Of a DNA stretch of 64,000 nucleotides, positions 27,103 through 35,394 are shown one piece after another. The notes below the pieces were generated by a model. That model was not told where the DNA came from. It ran no database searches and saw only the letters and a program-made list of their open reading frames with translations. The DNA is from Bacillota bacterium. Its GTDB lineage: Bacteria > Bacillota > Clostridia > Ch29. Within the stretch, counting starts at the first letter, position 1. The number at the start of each line of letters is the position of its first letter. Location of the stretch: contig JABVCK010000018.1 in NCBI GenBank assembly GCA_013540605.1, positions 1 through 64,000 on the forward strand. Reading direction: 5' to 3'. The position numbers were made by a program, and so were the translations under genes.

Positions 27103-27331
27103 GATAACGATCCTCCATTACCTGATTGCGTATAGCCCTGAAGTCTTGTTCCCCATCAACCTTTACAACACCCCGCAAAGAGGATATTCCCCCCTGGTTA
27201 GTGGGAACCAGTTTAACGCCGTCTTCCAGCGGAATGATGCGTACATAGCTCGCTTTGTTAATATTATATTTCTGCCTGATCTCTCTGGGTAAGGTAAGCT
27301 GGCCCTTTTCCGATATTTTAGCAAGCGACAT
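27089..27331 (-). CDS. AbrB/SpoVT-type antitoxin (VapB-like)
   Basis: An 80-residue protein with the swapped-hairpin AbrB DNA-binding fold (AKISEKGQLTLPREIRQKYNI, VRIIPLEDGVKLVP). The C-terminal tail presumably wraps the PIN toxin. AAGGAGG is 8 nt before the ATG at 27331; the track's three earlier codons overlap the ribosome binding site. An inverted repeat upstream is a candidate autoregulatory operator. Confidence 0.87.
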   Translation of the reverse strand: MSLAKISEKGQLTLPREIRQKYNINKASYVRIIPLEDGVKLVPTNQGGISSLRGVVKVDGEQDFRAIRNQVMEDRYRENH

Positions 27332-27358
27332 CGTGACCACCTCCTTAAAAATTCGTTC

Positions 27359-27398
27359 CTTTACTTTATATTATGTCATACTACATCAAAAAGTAAAG
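27359..27398 (-). promoter_or_regulatory. Inverted repeat upstream of vapBC-like genes
   Basis: CTTTACTTT and AAAGTAAAG, perfect 9-bp arms separated by 22 bp, lie 28 nt before the antitoxin start and enclose promoter-like AT-rich sequence. VapB/AbrB antitoxins generally bind such sites to repress their own operon. Confidence 0.6.
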
Positions 27399-27494
27399 CG
27401 AACATCAAAATATTTTCCTTATGCATTTTTTCCAACAACGTTAGTGAATCTGTCTTATCACCATTTCTTTAACTTTCATCCTGTCATCAGATGA

Positions 27495-27528
27495 TTTCTA
27501 CAAAACCCTAAAAAACCCTTTATTGATA
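27495..27528. repeat. 34-bp repeat shared by two PIN-gene upstream regions, copy 1
   Basis: TTTCTACAAAACCCTAAAAA plus the following bases recur at 34230-34263 with about three differences. Both copies lie upstream of a minus-strand PIN-domain gene. The remainder of 27399-27741 shows no gene. Confidence 0.55.
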
Positions 27529-27741
27529 AATGTTCCTTTGAACCGCCGCAACCATACTTGGTTCATAAAATACCAGATGGACTTTGGCCTTGAGAATGCT
27601 ATTGCCAGTTTTACCCTAACATGATGCATAAAACAGGGCAAACCTGGCAATATAATAGCAACTAATGTGTTAAACTGTATGAATTTTTCTTGCCAAAGAA
27701 AAAGCTTAGCAAGTCAAAAACACAGAATTATTTACACATCC

Positions 27742-28785
27742 TTATTTCAATTCATTCAATTGCTTTGCTAAACTATACGGGATCACTTGGTTTGGCAAAG
27801 TATCAGTATAAGCTTTTTCCCTGTGCATATATTCAACAATCTCTTTTGCCTTATAGTTTTTAAAAGTAGTAGCGACCGTTTCAAGAACACTTAATTCTTC
27901 CAACGAGAAATCCGAAATATTAACTTCTTTGTTTGGGCAAATTCGATAGCTTATGTCGTCATAGACCATTTCTTCTATAACTTTTACAGTCGACAGATAT
28001 ATTATCTCATCATAAGCAATTGGCAAAGCGCCTAACGGCATGTGTTTATAAACCAAACCCGTCATTGATCTACCATGTCTTCCGTAGAAAATAGCATCGG
28101 CATACCATAATAGTTTCATTAGCTTGACTTTATAAAGATTATCTACAAACTGCGAAAAGTAACCTATAACATTCGCTACCTTTTCAATATCCAGCTTTTT
28201 ATAGCCGTTAAACTCACTCTCTTCCTCAAAATTTACATAAAGGCTATTTATCTCTTGTTTCTTTAAATAAAGGTTTCCTACTTCTTCAACCTTATTTGCA
28301 ATGTTTTTGCGGATCTTAGTATACTTATCTGAAGTAAATCTGTCTTTATGCTTATCAATACATTCCAATGCAAACAGCGGATTTTCATACACCATACGCA
28401 TTATATTATCGTAGGTTTCATCCTGTATTGTTTTGCTTTCATATCTTGTAACAGTCACATCTCCCCATCCAAGCAGTGCCGAAAAGTCACTTTGTGTTAA
28501 ACCATAATAGCTTCTGATATTGGCAATTTCACTAGAAGTCAGCAAACCCTTTTTTTGGCGATAAGCGTCCCTTGCCTTTAATAGGTTCTCATCCAAAAGG
28601 CCCGCCGGGACAAACTCATTTTCCTCTTGGTCGCTTAAAGGGCATAAATAATATACTTCTTCATAATCAACTATCTCATCTTTAACTATAGACTGGGTTA
28701 ATCTTTTCCTTTGCTCTAATGAATGAACTTTATTGCAAATTGGGCAATCCATCTCGATTGTACTAATTAAATAATCTTTATTCAT
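27742..28785 (-). CDS. Antitoxin-like protein: zinc finger, HTH and Panacea (DUF4065) domains
   Basis: A 347-residue protein. An N-terminal zinc-finger segment (CPICNKVHS, later YYLCPLSDQEE) is followed by an MqsA/XRE-type helix-turn-helix (LTSSEIANIRSYYGLTQSDFSALLGWGDVTVTRYESK). The C-terminal half is a Panacea/SocA-like domain (KLMKLLWYADAIFYGRHGRSMTGLVYKHMPLGALP). Proteins of this build act as antitoxins to varied toxins. No partner gene is visible next to it: the 220 bp before the ATG hold no open frame. So it is an orphan antitoxin, or its toxin was lost. Confidence 0.85.
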   Translation of the reverse strand: MNKDYLISTIEMDCPICNKVHSLEQRKRLTQSIVKDEIVDYEEVYYLCPLSDQEENEFVPAGLLDENLLKARDAYRQKKGLLTSSEIANIRSYYGLTQSDFSALLGWGDVTVTRYESKTIQDETYDNIMRMVYENPLFALECIDKHKDRFTSDKYTKIRKNIANKVEEVGNLYLKKQEINSLYVNFEEESEFNGYKKLDIEKVANVIGYFSQFVDNLYKVKLMKLLWYADAIFYGRHGRSMTGLVYKHMPLGALPIAYDEIIYLSTVKVIEEMVYDDISYRICPNKEVNISDFSLEELSVLETVATTFKNYKAKEIVEYMHREKAYTDTLPNQVIPYSLAKQLNELK

Positions 28786-28848
28786 ATCGTTACACTCCCT
28801 TCATACCAGAATTAGGCGTAAGGTCGTTTGTTTGGTAAAGGATACCTT

Positions 28849-28884
28849 GCAAAGTGAAAAGAAACGCAAAACACTTTGCAATTT
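28849..28884. other. Stem-loop in the leader of the Panacea-type gene
   Basis: GCAAAGTG and CACTTTGC pair around a 15-nt loop, with AATTTTT following on the plus strand. It lies about 65 nt upstream of the antitoxin-like gene inside its long untranslated leader. Function unknown. Confidence 0.35.
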
Positions 28885-29004
28885 TTCCTGTCTCTTATCT
28901 TCGCCTTTATGTATACCTCCCTATTTTTTATCGTTTTACCGAAGGCAAAAAATGGTGGTAAGCTATTATCCTTATAAACTCACTCCTTCACCTCCTGCAA
29001 TAAC

Positions 29005-29034
29005 ATTATATACTATCAATTGATAGTGTGTCAA
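29005..29034 (-). promoter_or_regulatory. Promoter with palindromic operator for the Panacea-type gene
   Basis: Minus-strand TTGACA (29029-29034) and TATAAT (29005-29010) are separated by 18 nt. The spacer contains a perfect 16-bp palindrome, ACTATCAATTGATAGT. A repressor bound there would block the promoter, fitting autoregulation by the HTH domain. The gene starts about 220 nt downstream. Confidence 0.65.
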
Positions 29035-29134
29035 ACAAAAAACTTGCTTTTGATAATTATATTATAAGCAAAAATTCAATTAATAAAACTTAAAAAACAA
29101 AAAACCGATCAAGGTAATTTCAAACCTCGTAAGC

Positions 29135-29290
29135 ATATAAGCCGAGTTCAGGGTAGCCGATATCCAACCCGGTTACTCGCGGTGTTTTCATGGCTTTGGA
29201 CGATTTCGGAAAAGCCCGTTTTTAGAGACCTTTTTCTGAGCTGCTATTTTGCACTGAATCTAAGATGCGTACTATGCTAGACATAATCCC
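29135..29290. repeat. Dispersed repeat with an rnpB 3'-end-like edge, copy B
   Basis: Second copy of the element at 2941-3109. ATAAGCCGAGTTC is identical to the 3'-end region of rnpB. The partner arm is AACCCGG, and the pairing is kept by a G-U wobble on the minus strand, hinting at RNA structure. Confidence 0.6.
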
Positions 29291-29816
29291 TCTGCGACTT
29301 GGTCGCTCAACTTCTTAATCTGCGGCAGGGGTTTAGTTTTTGAAGGAAGTTATTATTAAACATAAGCTTGGTTAATATCAAGTTAACATTATGTGATATA
29401 GTTACTCTTGCTTTTTCTTCTCGCAACTCTTGGAACAAAAATCACCCCACCGGTAATCTATCCTACCGATAGGGTATTGTCAAGCAAAGGATCGTCCCCT
29501 GTTCTAAGTATTGTATTGGTGACATATATTGTAGGTATACCGGCATTTGGCAGTCTTAATGAATCATTCCCAGGTGTTATTTCATTTTTTATATATTTGA
29601 TATTTGCTTTTATCTATGTGTGTTTTTGTGCATTTTGCGTTAGAAGGTTTGTGATGTATCTAAACAAAACAAGGTTATTCCAATCCTTTTTTGATTGCAA
29701 AATTTAGGGGTAGATTTCTGTTTTAAAGAACTTTGAATACACTTGATGAAGCTACTTCCTTATCAAGTATAAATAAAATTACGGGGGAGAAGAATCTAAA
29801 AGATTGAAGCAATGAC
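29291..29816. other. Intergenic region without a supported gene
   Basis: The only long frame (29408-29707, plus) has no ribosome binding site and includes a GGGGAC-type repeat string, so I do not call it. Nothing else recognisable is seen in these 526 bp. Confidence 0.4.
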
Positions 29817-29859
29817 AAACAAAGTGCAACCTATAATCTTTATAGGTAGCACTTTGTTT
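29817..29859. terminator. Strong bidirectional hairpin terminator
   Basis: AAACAAAGTGC..CCTATAA and TTATAGG..GCACTTTGTTT form a long two-part stem with a TCT loop. It has an A/T run on either side. It precedes the transposon remnant. Confidence 0.75.
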
Positions 29860-29898
29860 ATTCAAAATTGGTATGAACTACTTTGAACTTAAGAAATT

Positions 29899-30500
29899 AA
29901 AAGGCCGGAGTTCTTGACAAGAGCTTCCGTCCGGAAGCCCAAGCCCTTATCGAACAGGGGAAACTTACTACTCTCGAGGACTTGAACAATTTCTTCTGGG
30001 CCTGGCTGGAGATGGGTTATCAGCAGAAGAAACACTCCTCCACAGCCGTTAAGCCGGTCAACCGGTTTAACAACTGCACACATCCCCTGCGCCGGGTTGA
30101 TATTGCTATACTTAACCAAATTTTTCTCTGGCAGGAAGAACGGAGTGTGGATAAAACCTGTTGTTTTTCCCTGGAAGGCAATACTTATGAGGTAGACCCT
30201 GTTCTGGCCGGCAAAAGAATTATCGTTAAGTACGACCCCTTTGACCTTACCCGGATTCAGGTTTGGTTTAGTGGAAAACAGTATACCGACGCCAAACTTT
30301 TAGATTTATCCAAACCCCATCATCCGAAAGTGCCCAAAGAAGATTGTTTGGTAAATACCCCGCCGACCAGCGGACTAAATTACCTTGAACTCTTGAAAAA
30401 AGCTTACGATGAAAACCTGGCCAAGACTCTGGGAGACTTGGCATATACCCGTCTGGGTACACCGGCTCAGGCAAAAGCCCGGGAAGGTGACGCCAAGTGA
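29899..30500 (+). pseudogene. C-terminal remnant of a Mu-like/rve transposase (A subunit)
   Basis: The frame reads back to about 29899 and matches the last third of transposases paired with ExeA-type ATPases: FFWAWLEMGYQQKKHSST, then RRVDIAILNQIFLWQEERSVDKTCCFSL, EGNTYEVDPVLAGKRIIVKYDPFDLTRIQVW. The catalytic rve domain is absent, so only the C-terminal Mu-type beta-barrel region remains. Its stop overlaps the GTG of the ATPase gene (GTGA), the normal coupling of such element gene pairs. Confidence 0.75.
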
Positions 30501-31297
30501 TCAGGGAATACTTCGGTTTGACAGGCGAACCTTTTGACAAGGACATTTCACCGGAGAATCTTTATCTATCCTTGCGGTTTAAGGAGTTATTGGCCCGGTT
30601 GGACTATGGTGTGAAAAAGCGCTGTTTCTGCCTGGTGACCGGGGATATTGGAGCAAATCAACAGCTATTCGTCTTTTGACCCGGAACCTGGACGAAAACC
30701 AGCATAAACTGCTTTATATATCCGACTCCAACCTAAAGCCCCGGGATTTTTACCGGGAGTTATTGTTCCAATTAGGCTCCAGTCCCGGTTATTTGCGGAT
30801 AGATGCTAAGCGGCAGTTTAACCAGCTAATTCTGGACTATTTCGAAAAACGGCGAATTACCCCCGTGGTCGTTATCGACGAGGCTCATCTGCTATCGCAC
30901 CAGATGCTGCAGGAAATCAGATTTTTAACTCAATTTTAAGATGGATTCCCTTTCTCCAATGGCCTTAATACTGGTAGGCCAACCTGAACTTAAGGGCACC
31001 CTGGCCATGCAGATTTTCCAGGCCATAACCCAAAGGATTCAGGTCCGCTATCATTTAGGCGGCCTGACTCTAGAGGAAACCGGCGCCTACATAGCCCATC
31101 ATTTAGAAGTGGTGAAAGCCCGCAGTCAGATTTTTAGCTCCGATGCAGTAAAAGAGATATTTGCATATTCCAAAGGAATCCCCAGGGTGATAAACAATCT
31201 ATGTATACAAGCTATGCTTGATGCCCGGATTCAGTCCAGCCATGTGGTTGACCGGGAAGGGGTGCTTAGGGTGATAGAGGATTTTCGCAAGTTTTAG
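30497..31297 (+). pseudogene. ExeA/TnsC-like AAA+ transposition ATPase, frameshifted twice
   Basis: Begins MIREYFGLTGEPFDKDI, the typical start of transposon ATPases. Four bases are missing inside Walker A (GDIGA, then a shifted KSTAIRLLTRNL would be expected), and one T too many in TTTT near 30937 shifts the frame after EIRFLTQF. Walker B is VVVIDEAHLL, and sensor/lid motifs follow (SKGIPRVINNLCIQAMLDA). Correcting both lesions gives about 267 residues, full length for the family. Non-functional as it stands. Confidence 0.8.
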
Positions 31298-31304
31298 TAT
31301 ATTT

Positions 31305-31331
31305 AGCCCACCGCCAATAAAGGTGGGCTTT
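31305..31331 (+). terminator. Terminator after the transposition ATPase remnant
   Basis: AGCCCACC and GGTGGGCT form an 8-bp stem followed by TTTCC, 8 nt after the stop. The T run is short. Confidence 0.55.
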
Positions 31332-31383
31332 CCGGTACCTTGATAAAATGACCGCCGCCATTGGCGGAAATGCCTAACCTGTT

Positions 31384-31453
31384 GACCACATTATTTGGCG
31401 TTCCTTGACAACCGCCACTGACGGTTATCAAACTGCCGCCAAATAATGTGGTC
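31384..31453. mobile_element. 70-bp palindromic miniature element
   Basis: Perfect 17-bp ends, GACCACATTATTTGGCG and CGCCAAATAATGTGGTC, enclose a second inverted pair (TTGACAACCG / CGGTTATCAA). The element interrupts a methyltransferase frame, changing its C-terminus. It looks like a MITE mobilised by a transposase not identified here. Confidence 0.6.
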
Positions 31454-31774
31454 TTCAACAATATGGTGAAGTACAGATATAACCAATATATAATCAAATG
31501 AGTTTTCCGGAACAGGTATACTATAACCATCCAATACATCAAAATTATGTTTTGAGTGTATATTTCTAGCATAATGTATTCTTCTCGAATCACAATCAAC
31601 ACCAAGATAGTTGTCCGGGTCAAAAATTGAGCTGCTTGAACCTATACCGCAACCGAAATCAAGAATTTTCTTATTGTTAAAGTCAAATTCATTTTCTAAT
31701 TTGTTATTTATAAATAAATCCATAAACCAGCTTGGCCTTACAAGCCAATTGTATAATCTGGGTGATAACTCCAT
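31454..31774 (-). pseudogene. Class I SAM-dependent methyltransferase, truncated
   Basis: The N-terminal part of a Rossmann-fold methyltransferase is clear: motif I KILDFGCGIGSSSS, motif II YLGVDCDSRRIHYARN, and FDYILVISVLHHI as motif IV. After HHIV the frame enters the 70-bp palindromic element and ends in unrelated sequence, so roughly half of a normal enzyme is missing. The substrate is unknown. The start at 31774 has GGAGG about 11 nt upstream. Confidence 0.75.
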
Positions 31775-31940
31775 GTTAAAAATATCCTCCCTAGTAAACT
31801 CTGATATTATTTAAAGTTCCCCGGTTACATATTGATTATAATGAGCAATAAAATGCTGTACTGGAATAAAATGATGAAATATGTGGCTATTTCCCATAAT
31901 AAAAATTTCTCATGGGTTAATAATATTTTTGGGTGATATA

Positions 31941-32459
31941 ATGATTTTTATTTACAATTGCTATGGAGGGACACATTCATCTTCACTTGCGTCAGCGATC
32001 CATTTAAAGAAGCTACCATTGGATAGGATTCCAACAAAGCAAGAAATATTGGGAACGGACTATTTTAACAAATTGAAATACAAGGATATGGGGAGGATAA
32101 TATTCCGGGGTATAGACGAAGACGGAAATAAGGTTTATAGTGTTGGCCGGGGAACATCAAAAGTTTTGATACCATGCCTTGAAAACCTAATAAAAATTCT
32201 TCACGATGAATGTGGTTTAAGTGAAAAAATCATATTTTCCAATATGTCGCCAACTGTTCCACCTGCTATGACGTTTGGAGGATTTTTTGCACGAGGGCTT
32301 GGAATAGAATTTATAGGAGTACCATTTTTGGTCATTGGTGCCAGGCAAGCCTACAACAGAATTATTGAGATAGTAAATTATACTAAGGAATCTGCAAAAA
32401 CTTTGAATGAACCAGTATTAGTACTTTTAAATGATAAACCCCAAAAACATATTAGGTAA
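31941..32459 (+). CDS. DUF3189 family protein
   Basis: A 172-residue protein starting MIFIYNCYGGTHSSSLASAIHL, the hallmark of DUF3189, a family found mainly in clostridia with no assigned function. The conserved pattern continues (DYFNKLKYKDMGRIIFRGIDEDGNKVYSVGRG). The internal ATG at 31941 follows GGGTGAT, so the upstream 20 codons in the track are not used. It is intact in a zone where most neighbours are decayed. Confidence 0.8.
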   Translation: MIFIYNCYGGTHSSSLASAIHLKKLPLDRIPTKQEILGTDYFNKLKYKDMGRIIFRGIDEDGNKVYSVGRGTSKVLIPCLENLIKILHDECGLSEKIIFSNMSPTVPPAMTFGGFFARGLGIEFIGVPFLVIGARQAYNRIIEIVNYTKESAKTLNEPVLVLLNDKPQKHIR

Positions 32460-32498
32460 GTAAAAAACTAAGAGACTACAGTGTATAGGGCAGGGATA

Positions 32499-32935
32499 CT
32501 ACTGTTTCTCCCTGAATATATAAAGAAGAAACCTTGCCCTTGAGCCTCCTACGTAGATGTCTGCATCTGTGCATACCCTGCTGTCCTTCTTTATACCTGT
32601 CAAGAAAACAATATCAGCCTCCAACCCCTTAAATGACCGGATTGTTTGGAACCTTACCGCATTTGTCCGGGATTCAATGTCCTCTGTCAGTGGCCATTCT
32701 TTTATCCGGTCAACCCCGCCAAGACAGCTATTTTCCTTCCTATAAGGGCTAAGAATTATTATGCGCTTCAGCTGCACACCCTGGCTTACCAGCCTCCCAA
32801 TCTCGTTGGCGATCATATTTTTTTCTTCTTCCGGAGTCTCCCACTCTAACTGTTTTACAGGAATGCCACCTTTAATGCTGCATTTCAGGTGAGCCCTGGG
32901 TATTATGTTATGTTGTCCAACCTTCACCCAGTTCG
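32499..32935 (-). pseudogene. C-terminal fragment of a UvrD-like helicase
   Basis: The region VRFQTIRSFKGLEADIVFLTG, followed by DADIYVGGSRARFLLYIF, matches the UvrD_C_2 end of superfamily I helicases; FKGLEAD corresponds to motif V. The ATPase half is absent, and the fragment is fused out of frame to an ADP-ribosylglycohydrolase remnant. The upstream 25 residues of the track ORF belong to that other gene's shifted frame. Confidence 0.65.
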
Positions 32936-33575
32936 GAGATTGCAGTTGTCGGCTCAACATCTCTATTACATAAATCCACTGCTTTTTGAATAAGCATGAA
33001 ACATTCTTCACTGCCCCTGTGTTTTTTAAGCTCGTTCAAAGCCCCTTCAACCGCATTCTCAATGTCAGACCCTTCAATAATCGAAGCAATAATATAGGCA
33101 AGGGCTCCTGCGGATAAATAGCCGGGCTGTTATTGATTGGCTCTTCAATTGTTCCTTGTTTACGGCTAAGAAGTGCGGAGATACAGGTGTTGCCCGGCGC
33201 CCTTTTTTGGAATAGCTGTTTCGTTCTGATTAGCCAGCCATCAAAAATCCAGTCAAGGTCTTTATTCTTTGGATAGCCCTGTGTATGAAGCCATCTTTGG
33301 TATGCATAATACACTACCGACGGAGGATGGCATATCCCTTCCTCCCTGCCTCTCGTTTCTGCACGCAAAAGGCCTTCAGCCGTGAACAATGTCATCTGGG
33401 TATCATCTGTAATCTCGGCCTTGCCATCGCTATTTTGCACCAGTTCAGTAATACCTCTGTCACCATATTGGTTTTTAATCTCTGTAGCACGCATAAACTC
33501 AACCGGCCAGCCTAGTGCATCACCTATAGCTCCGCCAAGCAGGCAGCCTCTGAAATGGTCCTGATCTCGTTTCAT
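32908..33575 (-). pseudogene. ADP-ribosylglycohydrolase with internal deletion
   Basis: The N-terminal domain is clear ([39 protein letters not shown]). After TIEEPINNS the middle of the enzyme is missing. In another frame the C-terminal part resumes ([16 protein letters not shown], then ISELGEGW) before stopping at 32908. Both ends of the gene are therefore kept and about 90-100 residues lost. The metal-binding DDT of the N-terminal half is present, but the C-terminal metal-binding motif is not seen. Start MKRDQD at 33575 after AAGGCGAG. Confidence 0.75.
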
Positions 33576-33614
33576 ACTAAGCATCTCGCCTTCTGTCCTT
33601 AATGTTTCTCTGGA

Positions 33615-34191
33615 TTATGAAAAGGCTTCAATCACCTTTTCTATTAACTCTCGCAGATCCTTTTCGCCATAATCTTTGATGTTTATCCAACTCCTGGGGT
33701 CAAGTTCGTCTTTATATTCGGGCAGGTATTCGCCATAGACATAACCGTTCCCGGTATGCGACAATTCACGGGCTACCTCTTTTCTGGCCCTTCTGCTTCC
33801 ATAATATTTGTAGCTAATCCTTCCGTCTTTGCCAATCTGCTCTGTAAGTTCAGGAAAGGATTTGAATATCTTGCGTTTTTGTTCAAGTGTTAGAAAACCC
33901 CTGTTGAAGAACTTCTGGACAGTACTTTCTCTGCTGGAGACAGGTTTGCCGACATGAGCCTGAGTTTTTTCTTCCTTCTTGGCCTGAATGCATATTGTAT
34001 CATTAGGGCTTGAAACAACAGTCTTCCAAGCATTTAATTCTTTAACGGCATTTTCTAACTGTTCGAAACTTGAAATTACTTTAATCCCCGCTGCCTCTGC
34101 CTTAAGCCTGAGAAATCTGTCATTTTACCAGTTTCTTTACAACATATGGGTCATAGATGAGGATATTGGTATCAAGCAAAACATATATCAT
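33615..34191 (-). pseudogene. PIN-domain protein with internal deletion and frameshift
   Basis: Starts MIYVLLDTNILIYDPYVVKKLV, a PIN-domain N-terminus with the first catalytic aspartate and a good ribosome binding site. It stops at once, and the frame resumes as NDRFLRLKAEAAGIKVISS, which corresponds to the last strand and helix of a PIN domain. The middle is missing. About 140 further residues follow without a stop to EKVIEAFS (33615), of a type I do not recognise (KFFNRGFLTLEQKRKIFKSF, SHTGNGYVYGEYLPEY). The track missed this frame because it lacks an ATG. Confidence 0.6.
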
Positions 34192-34229
34192 TATCACCAT
34201 TCCTTTAGTCATATTTTTCCATGAATCTA

Positions 34230-34263
34230 TTTCTACAAAATCCCAAAAAACCCTTTATTAATA
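34230..34263. repeat. 34-bp repeat shared by two PIN-gene upstream regions, copy 2
   Basis: Second copy of the element at 27495-27528, about 40 nt upstream of the PIN-domain pseudogene. Further along, near 34314-34354, TATACTTCTT and AAGAAGTATGC form an inverted repeat between the divergent genes. The rest of 34264-34430 shows no gene. Confidence 0.5.
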
Positions 34264-34435
34264 TGTCCGGCGAAATAAAGTATACTTACGGAATCAACAC
34301 AATGGCATCCTCTTTGTATACTTCTTAATCAGTTATAAAACAAAAGAAGTATGCTAATCATCCCCAAAAATTAATTACTTGGAACATCACTGAATATTAT
34401 ATACTGAAATGGTTATCATAGTCACTGTGACCACA

Positions 34436-34464
34436 TTGACCACAGCCATTTATACTTGTATAAT
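34436..34464 (+). promoter_or_regulatory. Sigma-A type promoter of the toxin-antitoxin-like pair
   Basis: TTGACC and TATAAT are separated by 17 nt, ending 17 nt before the ATG. A GTCAC-T-GTGAC palindrome sits just upstream of the -35 and could be an operator. Confidence 0.65.
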
Positions 34465-34481
34465 ATAAGGAGAGGGTAATT

Positions 34482-34952
34482 ATGTCTGAATTTGAGGGCA
34501 AAGGGGTTGAGAAAATGGAGGCAATACTTCAAAATAAATTCAATATTCGCGATACTAAACGGTTCTATTCCGACATAAATGAGAAGGCTTTGAACGGGAT
34601 TGAGGTTATTACCTATAACGCTATGGGTAAGACAGGCGAAGTATCCCATTTAAGCAAAAGGATCGTGGATTTCCTTTTCGACTCGCTTCAATTTCATATT
34701 TCCGAGGAATTCGACGAAGAACTGGGTGTTTATACTATTTCTGTCGATGATATCAACATATATGGTGAAGGTAGTACAAAGGCCGAAGCTATTGAAGACC
34801 TGCTAACCAGCATAATCGAATATACTGCCATATACGTCGAGCAGATTGATCTGTTTTCAAAAGTGGAGAACATTACCAAGCAGGGTTATATGTTGAAGGT
34901 TATCCGCTGCGGGAGCGATAGGGAAAAACTAAAGAAAGTGCTGGGCTTATAG
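34482..34952 (+). CDS. HicB-like antitoxin candidate
   Basis: A 156-residue protein. Residues 100-125 (SVDDINIYGEGSTKAEAIEDLLTSIIEYTAIYVE) resemble the HicB partial RNase H fold that binds HicA. The N-terminal 80 residues are not recognised. It starts 5 nt after GGAGAGGG and ends 1 nt before the next small gene, an antitoxin-first arrangement. The toxin-antitoxin assignment is inference from size, coupling and the HicB-like segment. Confidence 0.5.
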   Translation: MSEFEGKGVEKMEAILQNKFNIRDTKRFYSDINEKALNGIEVITYNAMGKTGEVSHLSKRIVDFLFDSLQFHISEEFDEELGVYTISVDDINIYGEGSTKAEAIEDLLTSIIEYTAIYVEQIDLFSKVENITKQGYMLKVIRCGSDREKLKKVLGL

Positions 34953-34953
34953 T

Positions 34954-35196
34954 ATGCCGATACGCTTTACTCAGGGTGACATTAAACGACTCCTGAATTA
35001 TTTCAATATGAAGCCACTCAAGAAGGGTAGCTTTATCTATGGTGGCATCGGTAAAGACGGCAAATGGCGTACCTGCAAATTTGACTACCATAAAGACAGT
35101 GACCAGCTCGCTACTGGAACTGGAAAAAGCATAGCCCTGTCACTCGGCTTTAAAGATACTTTAGAAATGAAGGATTTCATAGATAATAACCTATAG
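34954..35196 (+). CDS. Small basic protein, possible toxin partner
   Basis: An 80-residue lysine-rich protein (IKRLLNYFNMKPLKKGSFIYGGIGKDGKWRTCKFDYH). It has the size and alternating helix-strand look of a HicA-like dsRNA-binding fold, but I do not see HicA's usual GSH motif, so the family is not certain. It is coupled to the preceding HicB-like gene and followed by a terminator. Confidence 0.45.
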   Translation: MPIRFTQGDIKRLLNYFNMKPLKKGSFIYGGIGKDGKWRTCKFDYHKDSDQLATGTGKSIALSLGFKDTLEMKDFIDNNL

Positions 35197-35199
35197 AAA

Positions 35200-35236
35200 G
35201 GCAGATGCCGAAAAAGTTGGACATCTGCTTTTCCTT
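35200..35236 (+). terminator. Terminator of the toxin-antitoxin-like pair
   Basis: GCAGATG and CATCTGC pair around a 14-nt loop and are followed by TTTTCCTTTTCT, 4 nt after the stop. Confidence 0.75.
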
Positions 35237-35394
35237 TTCTGGCTATAAAGAAGATTGAAGTATCACACATCCATATCCGCTGCCTATATAGATTACGATA
35301 AAGGTATCACAAGGTAAAAATATCCATACCACAAACCATGCATTTTATTGTATTATGTTAACCATAAACATTTTATAGGATGGTGGTTAACACA

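Noticed and set aside
29408-29707. 99-residue plus-strand ORF with a hydrophobic stretch
   Set aside because: No ribosome binding site, it includes a GGGGAC-type repeat string, and I recognise no family.
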